Shown piece after piece: positions 9,421 through 16,929 of a stretch of DNA of 20,925 nt. The DNA comes from Mesotaenium endlicherianum (Eukaryota; Streptophyta; Zygnematophyceae; Zygnematales; Mesotaeniaceae). The position numbers were made by a program, and so were the translations under genes. The stretch lies in assembly GCA_009602735.1 (NCBI GenBank), contig WELA01009900.1:325704-346628 (forward strand), written 5' to 3'. A model generated the notes under the pieces. That model was not told the DNA's origin. It ran no database searches and was given only the letters and a program-made list of their open reading frames with translations. Each line of letters starts with the position of its first letter. Position 1 is the stretch's first letter.

Positions 9421-9509
9421 CCGTTTGGAGACTTTTCGACGGTTTCCGAAAAACCGTTTCGCTCCAAACGGGCGTTTTCGCGTTCTCGCGACTTCCCGAA
9501 AAGTCGCGA
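9421..9509 (+). repeat. Nested and tandem hairpins with CCGAA loops
   Basis: The outer stem is CCGTTTGGAG (9421-9430) with CTCCAAACGG (9462-9471). Inside it lies ACGGTTT-CCGAA-AAACCGT (9439-9457). Immediately after comes TCGCGACTT-CCCGAA-AAGTCGCGA (9486-9509), a perfect 9-bp stem. Two stems thus share the same CCGAA loop ending with different stem sequences, a hint that structure rather than sequence was kept. Confidence 0.65.
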
Positions 9510-9569
9510 CTGTTCGCGGAGTCGCGTACATATACTTTTCGTCATGAACCAGTAGTTATAAAACTACTT

Positions 9570-9625
9570 CGCCAATTGGTTAGGTGTGAACGTTTCAAAC
9601 GACAGGTCGCGGGTTCGAATCCGCT
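9570..9625 (+). pseudogene. tRNA-like segment with pol III A-box and B-box features
   Basis: A D-arm is clear: CGCC (9570-9573), loop AATTGGTTA, GGTG (9583-9586), four pairs including one G-U. The B-box GGTTCGAATCC (9612-9622) is exact, with a T-arm that looks one base short (GCGG/CCGC). The anticodon-loop position reads TTTCAAA (9593-9599), but only two of five stem pairs form, and the 5' and 3' acceptor sequences do not pair. It is therefore not a working tRNA. The A-to-B-box distance of about 33 bases suits a tRNA-derived SINE head or an internal pol III promoter. Its position inside an LTR-like insert is unusual. Confidence 0.5.
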
Positions 9626-9665
9626 CAGATGCAAAGTCGCTTTGCATATTATGTGTCGTTTGACT

Positions 9666-9793
9666 TTTACGACTGTTTGTTCGTATTAACGACTGGTCGT
9701 AAATCCAAAATCTGTAACTGTGCATTATCCGAAATAATGACAATCAAAATGACTTAATCAAACAATGATTAATTAAGTTATCATCTCATTATT
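9666..9793 (+). repeat. Further inverted repeats in the 3' half of the insert
   Basis: TTTACGAC (9666-9673) pairs with GTCGTAAA (9696-9703). A longer AT-rich structure pairs AATAATGA (9733-9740) with TCATTATT (9786-9793) and, inside, ACTTAAT (9752-9758) with ATTAAGT (9772-9778). Together with the upstream stems, this makes the whole insert hairpin-dense. Confidence 0.5.
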
Positions 9794-10041
9794 AATCAAA
9801 GTAACTTTATGAATAATTATGTCGTACTTTTGCGAAGTAGTCGAATTACGTTACGACGCTTTTTGCAATAGTATCTCGGTCGTTTCGCCAATCGACTGGG
9901 AATTAATCGGCACACGCGTGTGGCGAATAATTCAATGTGATGCAATCATTTATCAAATAATGTATGATAAATAGTGTAACGTATTTTAAGTTATCGGGAA
10001 AACGTCCCAAATACGCCTAAAAGGCTCAGATCGTTACATTT

Positions 10042-10783
10042 GAGCAGTTCAATGGGTACCCTGTGAGACAACAGTCTTCTGCAGACTATATCATTACAAG
10101 TTGTACCAGACCTATAGGTACTGGAGGAGGTGTCTCTTGGTGGCTAAGAGAAGAGCAGGTTTGTCCCTATGAAAAATGGCCCATGCTGCCTAGATGCCCT
10201 GATAAGGCTTTGGAGGATACACTTTTGAGAGAGCTCTATAGGATACATTGTGCTTTGGAGGGAGCTAAAGAATTTATCGCTGGCAGCCATGTATTGGTAA
10301 AGACTGATTCTAAGCCTGTAGTGAAGCTAATCAAGCAAGGAGGAGCAGCAAAATTTGCAGTGCTTAGCAATGTTGCTATTTGAATGGCTCACAAAGATTC
10401 AGACTACTTTGAAATTGGAATATATGCCTAAGTCAGATAATGCAAGGCTACAACAGTAGGTGAATTTTAAAGAGCAGGATGATTTCAATTTGACAAGAAA
10501 GGCCTTTCAAAAATTGGAGCATCAATTTGGACCCCATCCTGTGGACAGATTTGCCACACCTGCCAACAGGCAATTCCCCAGGTTCAATTCTCTCATACCT
10601 TACACAAGAACTGAGGAAGTAAACTGCTTTGCTGCTGACTGGACCAAGGAGAATAACTATGCTTTTCCTTTTTCTAACCTGGTTCCTAGAGTGATTGAGC
10701 ATGTTAGGAGTAGTGTGTACTGTAGTCATCCCTATGTGGCATTCTACAAGCTAGACCCCAAAATTAATAAGAGGTCTATTTGA
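10042..10783 (+). pseudogene. RNase H and downstream Pol region of the DIRS-like element
   Basis: Directly after the insert the frame reads EQFNGYPV and an RNase H-like domain. The first catalytic Asp of the family (in a TDAS-type motif) appears as TSCT (Ser codon 10099-10101). GTGGGVSWW, LRELYRIHCALEG (with a Glu, about 10228-10266) and VKTDSKPVVKLI (about 10297-10332, with an Asp) follow in the expected order. Near 10380 the frame shifts, and a TAG interrupts it at 10457-10459. Then KLEHQFGPHPVDRFATPANR (about 10514-10573), FNSLIPY and FPFSNLVPRVIEHV follow. This block is characteristic of the end of Pol in DIRS and related elements. RNase H would remove template RNA; here it is catalytically broken. 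Confidence 0.7.
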
Positions 10784-11071
10784 ATGGGGTCCTGAGGATG
10801 ATGGTGAACACATTTGGATTCCTGAAATTGTAGGCGCTTGGTACCTAAATTATAGTAGAGTTGTACTAGTGCATGGTACAAATATGTCAAATTTTGGAGG
10901 GGAAGGTATTTCATGGTGTGAGATGCAAGCAATAAGATTGGTAGGAAATTTGGATGGCAACTAGGATCATACATAAACATCCGGAGTTGCAAGAGCTACA
11001 TAAGAAAAGATGGGAGAAAGTGTTATTAAGCAGAGTTCAGAGCTCTCTGCAGACTTACAGTCCATACTTGT
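10784..11071 (+). pseudogene. Fragmented spacer between Pol and the tyrosine recombinase
   Basis: One frame reads an acidic tryptophan-containing stretch (EWGPEDDGEHIWIPEI, about 10780-10830) and another ends KRWEKVLLSRVQSSLQTYSP (about 11005-11064), the usual N-terminal start of DIRS recombinases. No single frame spans the region. No methyltransferase motif is visible. Confidence 0.4.
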
Positions 11072-11998
11072 ATGAATTCCAATGATTACAAGCTAAGGGA
11101 CCTACCAACTATGACTGAAGTATGTGCTATGTTCATCACAAAGCTCATAGAGGAAAAAGTGTATTGGAACAAGTTTTGCCTGACCAGTGCTACAATTTTT
11201 ACCACGCATGATATGCTGGGACTGACTAGCCCTACTTCCTCAAGAGTCATAGCCACATTAAGAGAAGTAGCTAGCAGGTTTTTGCCCAGACCTGACAATA
11301 CTAAGCAGCCTATAGCTCTAGAAAAATTGGGAGAGATGCTAGAATCATTTGCTGCACCAAAAGCAGATAATGGAGCTGTCATGCAAGCAGCAACTATGTT
11401 GATGATGTATAATGGACTGATGAGATTCTCAGGTGTAGTGAGGGTCAAAATTTAGGACATTAAGTTTAAAAGAGATTGTGAGATAGAGCCTATTGAGCTA
11501 CTAATCCCTCAAGCAAAAAATGACCAAAGGAAGTTGGGAAGGGTAGTATCACTTTATCAGACAAAAGAGAAGTGGTGCCCAATTAGAATGTTTTGTAGAC
11601 TTATAACAAAGTTTCCATAATATCCAGATGAGGGACCATTAATTCAAACGGTAGGAAGACATGGCAAGCTATCAGGAAATTCACCTTCTTACACCACAAT
11701 AAGGAACTGGTGTAAACAGATGTTCAAGGCAGTTGGATTAGAAATGGGAGATTTTGGAACACACTCAATAAGGAAAAGTGCAGCAACAGCAGCTGCAAAT
11801 ATGGGGGTAGCTAACAGGACTTTTAGAAAGATGGGAAGTCGGAAAAGTGAGGATGCTAAGGAAATGTATGTTGTAGAGTTGGACACTAATGTGGGGGAAG
11901 CCACAAGAACAATAGCCATACCAAGCCAAGGACAAACAACAGGATACAGCCAAGCACAAATAACAGTTGCTTTTCTCAAGAAAAGGAAGGTGAAGTAA
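11072..11998 (+). pseudogene. DIRS tyrosine recombinase with two in-frame nonsense codons
   Basis: A single frame runs from 11072 to TAA 11996-11998 and is interrupted only by TAG 11453-11455 and TAA 11618-11620. It shows the core-binding helices (about 11080-11300). The first catalytic Arg is in NGLMRFSG (Arg codon 11423-11425). The HxxR box THSIRKSAATAA has its His at 11762-11764 and Arg at 11771-11773. GSRKS follows, with the likely nucleophilic Tyr in EMYVV at 11867-11869. The protein ends in a basic KKRKVK stretch that resembles a nuclear localisation signal. The enzyme would integrate circular cDNA. All recognisable active-site residues except a canonical third-box His/Trp are kept, so this is the best-preserved gene of the element. 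Readthrough of the final TAA would add 21 codons to TGA 12062-12064. Confidence 0.8.
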
Positions 11999-12000
11999 GA

Positions 12001-12310
12001 ACAGGTATAAAAGGATAGTGAGGCTGACTAAGTTCTAACTCAAATAATTTGGATAAGCTACTGAGCTACATTGTTCTCTAATTGCTTGTTTTCCTACTAC
12101 TTGCCTGCCATCCTAGCCTACTCAATACTTTTATTTAACTGCCTACCACTTTCTGCCTGCCTGCCTACCCTCCTAACATACTCCCTATCTCTCTCTTCCC
12201 TATCCTCCTACCATGTATGCTATTTTTTGCATAATCATATTTTTTCTCTTTCTACTTTTCAATTTAAAAGCCTTCTTTCCTTCTTTCATTTTGATTTTCA
12301 ATATCAGTAG
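12001..12310 (+). repeat. Pyrimidine-rich tract 3' of the DIRS recombinase
   Basis: From about 12070 the plus strand is dominated by C and T with CTGCCTGCC and CTACC units (12105-12215), followed by T-rich sequence to 12300. It is probably the 3' untranslated or terminal part of the DIRS-like element. No inverted copy of the left flank was recognised. Confidence 0.4.
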
Positions 12311-12629
12311 AGATAAATATATCATAAAACTCGAGCATTAGAAGCAGAAGTCAATAGTTATTGAATCGAAAGTCTTAAAGCCTATAACGACTGAGCGGTC
12401 CCCGTTGACCTCATGTGACCTTATCATGACATTCCAATGTCCAGATCTGGTCCAGGTCAATGACATCAAGAAACATCATGTGTAGCCATCGAAGCCTAGA
12501 CAGGAGTTACAAATCACTAAATCGAGAGTCACCAAATCGATAGCACAAAGACCTCGTCAGTTGTGTCATGATTTATTAAGTCGAAGTCGTTGCACGTACC
12601 CGAGCTACAAGCGTGTGAGCGATCAACCT
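12311..12629. other. Intergenic stretch, nothing identified
   Basis: No coding pattern, tRNA or strong repeat is visible. Short recurring words such as AAATCGA and ATCATGACA suggest decayed repeat DNA. Confidence 0.4.
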
Positions 12630-13270
12630 CAAACGGGCGTTTGCCTCTTTGCATTTTTTTGATTTAGTTTATTAAGTTTCTATGCTCGCATGCCTAGGGG
12701 ATAGATGCCACGTGACAAGTCAACACTTGTCACGTGCGCCAGACCTACTAGACGCACCAAAGGTACAGGTCAAATACCCCGTCCAAAACTGGACGTGGTA
12801 CTTGACTTTTGTCCATAAGCCACTACGGGCCACCAGGACGCAAGTGGCAGCAGTTACTTAGGCAACGACACCAAGGGGGGGCCACGTGGAACCACCAGGA
12901 GGTGGCAGATTCCAGCGTTTGGCCCAAACACCCCCTGCAGCTCGGCACCCAAGCAACAGGAGCCACCGAGACCACGTGGCGCCACCGAAGGTGGCGAGCA
13001 CCTTCAAGTGGCCGAGGGGCACTTAATACCCGTCACTTGGGCCCAGGCACTCCTAAGTGCCCGACACTCAAGTGGCGAGGCCACCAAAGGCACCCAGGGC
13101 CACCGACCGACAGTTGCAGCCCGTCAGTTGGCCCAGGCGCAGCCAACCAACGTGTGCTCAGTCGACAGGAACCGTCACAGCGTGCAGAAGTACCACGGCT
13201 TAGCAGGCAACCGTCCGATTGCACGAACATAAGTGTGCAAGCTTGTCTTACAAGCTTAGCATGTGCTAAA
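12630..13270. repeat. GC-rich hairpin block with four CACGTG motifs, possible LTR or promoter remnant
   Basis: Perfect or near-perfect hairpins lie one after another: CAAACG-GG-CGTTTG (12630-12643), CACGTGACAAGT-CAAC-ACTTGTCACGTG (12709-12736) and a 17-bp stem with two mismatches (12769-12785 with 12790-12806). AAGCTTGT-CTT-ACAAGCTT (13239-13257) and TTAGCA-TG-TGCTAA (13256-13269) follow. CACGTG occurs at 12709, 12731, 12883 and 12973. The words CCACC, GTGGC and GCCACCGA recur through 12820-13110. A 177-codon open frame (12809-13342) crosses it but reads as low-complexity Pro/Gln/His/Arg and is not credible. The block may be an LTR or the promoter of another element. Confidence 0.5.
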
Positions 13271-13987
13271 GTGAGCTCGACCTATCACAAGCATTTAGGA
13301 TATTCTAGCATCTCGCTTTTGATTGGATTGAGTAGTAACTAACCTATTGAAGCGCTAGCACAATAGGTATATGTGTATGTATGCAAAGGTAGATCTTAGA
13401 TGAAGACTACATGCATTGAATCCGCGCCTTACCCGCCGGGTTTCCAGGAGTATAAGTGCTAGAGATATCCCTAGAGAGAAATCTTTTTAGAAGTCCCATT
13501 ATGCCAGTTGTCAGTCACAGAGATTATCAGTATAGCTTACACTTTTATCTCTTGTGTTTTCAGGACCACTTAGTCTCTCTCTTGTGAAGAGCAAGCCTTG
13601 CTGGCTTCCAGTCACTTGAAGAACTTTACAAGTGGTGAGCAAAGTCACAGCTTAAACCCCTGCCATAGGACTACTCTTGAATATCATAATGTGCTTCCAG
13701 TGATCTTTTGGGCCATACTTCATTAGTTGTATTCCTACCAGTTTGCAGTTTTGAGGTGCTCACTCTGGAGAGTACACACTCCTTTGATAGAAGTACTCAA
13801 CACTTGTCTCTCTTTTTGTCGACTACGCCACATGTATTATAGACTCTATTGCAGCAAAGCGTGCTGACTTGTTTCGTACTGCGTATGACACTGATGCACG
13901 CCCGCGCTCTTAGCGCACGACAGCTTCTAGCACCTGCTAGCAGCCTGCTAGCACCCCTCTAGGCTTCAGCACCTCTGTAGACGCTGG
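13271..13987. other. Stretch without a gene, possible transcribed repeat flank
   Basis: No coding region is supported. GAGTATAAGTG (13449-13459) is TATA-like and lies downstream of the hairpin block, which would suit an LTR-type promoter. Near the right end CTAGCACC-like words recur (about 13926-13980). Confidence 0.35.
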
Positions 13988-14068
13988 CCTCTCTTCTTTG
14001 TCTTCTCTTTCTTCTTTTTCTCCTCCTCCTTCTTCCTATTCTCCTCCTCCTTCTACTCCTCCTTCCTG
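13988..14068 (+). repeat. Pyrimidine-rich CTT/CTC tract
   Basis: Nearly uninterrupted C and T, made of CTT and CTC triplets. Open frames through it are serine/proline-rich artefacts. Confidence 0.7.
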
Positions 14069-14258
14069 GTATAAATCCTCGTTACAGACCTCTGAAGCTT
14101 GGAAGCTGTCTCAGAGACTGTTACGTGTGTCGCAAAGTTGTCTGGTGGTGTCCATCGCTACTTGCCCTCTTGGATGCATTAGCTGGCCGAAAGTCATCGA
14201 GTCTCATTGGCGCAACAAGCACAAACAACATCATACGGTTTTTGTAACATATGAAGAT

Positions 14259-14394
14259 GCACACACAGGCTCACACGCACACACATGCGCACACGCACAC
14301 ACACGCACCCGCATATTCACTCTCGTATGCACACACGCACGCGCAGTCAGACGCACATGCAGGTACACGCACACCTGCACGCGCACACACACAT
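14259..14394 (+). repeat. CA-rich microsatellite, imperfect (CACG/CACA)n
   Basis: About 135 bases of alternating CA and CG dinucleotides with interruptions (GGCT, TTCACTCT, GTCAG). It is alternating purine-pyrimidine and therefore Z-DNA-prone. The open frames on both strands here (Thr/His or Val/Cys/Arg) are products of the repeat. Confidence 0.85.
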
Positions 14395-16662
14395 TTATTT
14401 GTGGTAAGCTGTCTGGCGTGTGGCAGTGCCTGCCAAAGTGGTTGGTCAGCAGCTGGTCAAGCGGCATTTCTGTCGTGCTCAGCTTCAGCAAGCTGTAAAC
14501 ACTTAGCTGGCTTACTGCTGTTGAGACAATGCAACGGTGCCTCGCCCTCCTTGCCCTCCTTGTATTATTACCATTGTGTGCATAATACCCATGTTTCGGC
14601 TTGCAATGAATCGTTGAAAGGACTTTTTCTTTTTTTGCATTAAAACTTTTATGGAGTTTGTGGGTAATTGTTAGGAGTTAGTCAAAGTATGATAATGTAG
14701 ACTTTTTGAATTAGTGTAGCTACTAGCTATTGGAAGTACAAAGTATGCAACAGTATTACGTAGTGTAACTCACAATTGATATGATGGCGAGAATGTTAAA
14801 AGATTGAAGCACATGTCAAACTTACCCCATTATCGTCAAGATCTATGAAATGTGTTGTAGACATAATTAACTAAACAGTGTTGGGTCTATGATTTGCGTG
14901 CAAATGCTTAACGCTTAAAGGGGGACACATGGAACTTACTACGTAATGTGAGCTCCAATCATGGAAAAGTCACCAAATGGTTTCTTGCAAAAGAGTGTCG
15001 ATTGCCTGAGAATAATCTTACTATGCATTTTCCGTTAGTAAATATTCACTATGTTATGGTGTCGTACTATACCACACTATGCAAGTCCGATGCACTTGAC
15101 TGCTATTGTTAGCTCGAGAGCTAAAGTTTATCTTGTATAAACAAACACGATAAACAAGATGCAAGTTTGCAATTTTCTTGGTCATTCACTGAAGCAAAAC
15201 AAGCGGCTATACGCTTCCAAGCTCCCTTGCAATCACAAAGTAATAGCAATTGAGTCGAATTTAGAGCATAATATTAGATTGAAAGAGTCAATCGACATGT
15301 ACGATTCTCTTTTCGTTCAAGGGGTTTGACTAATTTTGCATAATCGCTTCACATGCTTTTTGTGATAGTGGTGTGGAATTCTTGAGACACTGCTGTCTCG
15401 CTCAACTTGTTTTGATCTTTGCAAGTATGGCCGTGGTGCATTTGTGTAAACCATAAGATTTAAGCGTGCTCCAACGTCAACACAATGACATTGTTCACAT
15501 CAATATACCTCGCAATGTGTTGTAGGGCACGCTTACTAATGACTTGTGTCATCAATTTATTTAGTCTCTTTGCACAACAAGCCCTTGAGGCTAAATAGTT
15601 GCAAAAAGTTGTGTATGTCTGTGAATACAAAACATTGTAGAGTTCATATCTTTTTTTGCACATCTTTGCACACAAGGGTTCAATTGTCATTTTTTTTGTT
15701 ATTGTGATTATACTTCTTCCATCATAGATTGATGATGATGATGAGGCATACAAATGCCGGAGAATAATACATATTTCTTCAAGCTTACCCAACAAATGCT
15801 TACCTTCGCAGAAGTTATCAGTGAAAAAAAAATATATCGATTGCAGACGGTCTCCCAGAGTTGAAACACAAATTCTGCTAGATACCCAAATAGGAAATCA
15901 ATAACGTGCCACCATATTATAGGCATGCCCGATAAATCTGCTCTACAACGAAGTGTAAGAATGATGGATACAATGGTCCACGATCTTTTTGTGTGTGTAT
16001 CAAAGCACTACATCATTACGATTTACTTACTAAGATCAATCTGTGGTGACAAAAAATATGTATATCAAACGTATAGATCTTCAATTGAAGGTTTGCGAAA
16101 TGAAATGTTGCAGACCACGGTTTGACCAGTGTTCAAATTTGATCGATTTCACACGTACCGTGTTTCCTTAATAAACAAAACCCTCGAAAAGGCTTCTTTT
16201 TGCAAAGCAATCTTCATTGCAGCAAGTAGTAGCTGCTACACTTACCACCCACCCACCTCTCTACCCCCCCCACTGGGAGGTGCACGAGGCAGGCCCGATC
16301 CGAAGCTTGTACCAGCGCCAGTCATAGCCATGTTCGAAAGCATTCTTTGTTATTGTTTGGTACGTCATTGTCTATTGCCAGTAACTAGCGGCGATGATTC
16401 GACGGCCAACCTCAACACAGCAAGAGTGCAATTGCTAATCAAGCGTTGTTTTGAGGAGATTGAATGTAGTTGTCTTAAATTAGTCAAGTAGATATAATTG
16501 TAGCAACATGTAGGAAAGATTAGACAAGAACAGATAACGCGCAATTGTAGCTTACTACTACTCCTATTGTTCTTTTTTATTAATGACCTTCTTATTTTAA
16601 AATAGGCAATTTGGATACAAATTGTCGAATCAATGTTTTTATTGTAATTTTCATATGTTTAT

Positions 16663-16733
16663 ATTATCCAAATTCTTATTATCCAAATTTCATCCTAATA
16701 CAAGTGATAATTTGGTGAAAACATTATCACTTG
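16663..16733 (+). repeat. Short direct repeat followed by a perfect 11-bp inverted repeat
   Basis: ATTATCCAAATT occurs at 16663-16674 and 16678-16689. It is followed by CAAGTGATAAT (16701-16711), an 11-base loop, and its exact complement ATTATCACTTG (16723-16733). The stem could be a transposon end, a miniature element core or a transcript hairpin. Confidence 0.55.
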
Positions 16734-16893
16734 CAAGTTGCTTGCCTTCAAGTATGTGATGCATAGGTTTGGGTGCTTCTTGGAGTCAAAAAGCTTGTAA
16801 ATGAGTAAAAAACGGACATGACCTTTAAAATTTGTAAAGCACATGGACATCTTATTTTTAAGTACTTGCATGTAAATTCCAAAGACTAAGTGC

Positions 16894-16929
16894 ATTTCAT
16901 ACTTACATTCAGTATTTCATACTTACATT
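16894..16929 (+). repeat. Two-copy direct repeat, 20-base period
   Basis: ATTTCATACTTACATT is repeated exactly at 16894-16909 and 16914-16929, separated by CAGT. It is a local tandem duplication. Confidence 0.6.

Larger units (their letters stand above)
9118..10038. mobile_element. 921-bp insertion with TG..CA ends, solo-LTR-like, inside the DIRS pol region
   Basis: The insert starts TGTAACG (9118-9124) and ends CGTTACA (10032-10038), a perfect 7-bp terminal inverted repeat in the TG..CA form typical of LTRs. It is flanked by TTTCA (9113-9117) and TTTGA (10039-10043), a near-perfect 5-bp target-site duplication of the length usual for LTR retrotransposons. The flanking pol coding resumes at once on the right (EQFNGYPV). 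Removing the insert plus one flank copy (926 bases) brings the two flanking ORFs, now in different frames, into one frame. It has no coding capacity. It holds a TATTTATA box (9292-9299), several strong hairpins and a tRNA-like segment. A solo LTR is the best fit; a non-autonomous DNA element or an LTR carrying a SINE-like insertion are alternatives. Confidence 0.7.
6720..12000 (+). mobile_element. DIRS-like tyrosine-recombinase retrotransposon, decayed
   Basis: The plus strand carries in order a Gag-like protein with a CCHC knuckle, a reverse transcriptase of DIRS type (YLD-W box), an RNase H region and a tyrosine recombinase with an HxxR motif and a terminal Tyr. RT-RNase H followed by a tyrosine recombinase in place of a DDE integrase defines the DIRS order. 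DIRS cDNA is thought to circularise and integrate by recombination without target-site duplication. Without the 921-bp insert the coding span is about 4.4 kb, normal for DIRS. Multiple indels, nonsense codons and lost catalytic residues show that this copy is not autonomous. No methyltransferase DPPY-type motif was seen. The outer limits are approximate: the given range covers only the coding span, and terminal repeats were not identified. Confidence 0.8.

Noticed and set aside
9570..9642. Functional tRNA gene
   Set aside because: Acceptor arms do not pair, the anticodon stem has only two pairs and the T-arm is one base short.
9118..10038. Classical DNA transposon or MITE
   Set aside because: The inverted repeat is only 7 bp and the TG..CA form with 5-bp flank repeat fits an LTR better. 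It is not fully excluded.
6720..12000. Intact retrotransposon or Ty3/Ty1-type LTR element with DDE integrase
   Set aside because: There is no integrase zinc finger or DDE motif and no flanking LTR pair. The recombinase HxxR..Y motif and the pol pattern are of DIRS type, and multiple breaks exclude an intact copy.
12809..13342. 177-codon open frame
   Set aside because: It crosses the GC-rich hairpin block, reads as low-complexity Pro/Gln/Arg/His/Ser and has no domain-like pattern. The length is explained by the low frequency of stops in GC-rich repeats.
14231..14643. Long open frames on both strands over the CA-rich repeat
   Set aside because: They are Thr/His and Val/Cys/Arg repeats produced by the microsatellite.
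15460..15795. 111-codon minus-strand frame in AT-rich DNA
   Set aside because: It is longer than expected by chance in AT-rich sequence but has no motif, and neither splice sites nor a promoter support it. It could be a decayed exon; left unannotated.
16129..16491. 120-codon plus-strand frame
   Set aside because: It runs through a CCACCC/C-run tract, and its first half is not protein-like. The second half might be an exon, but no splice borders support it.
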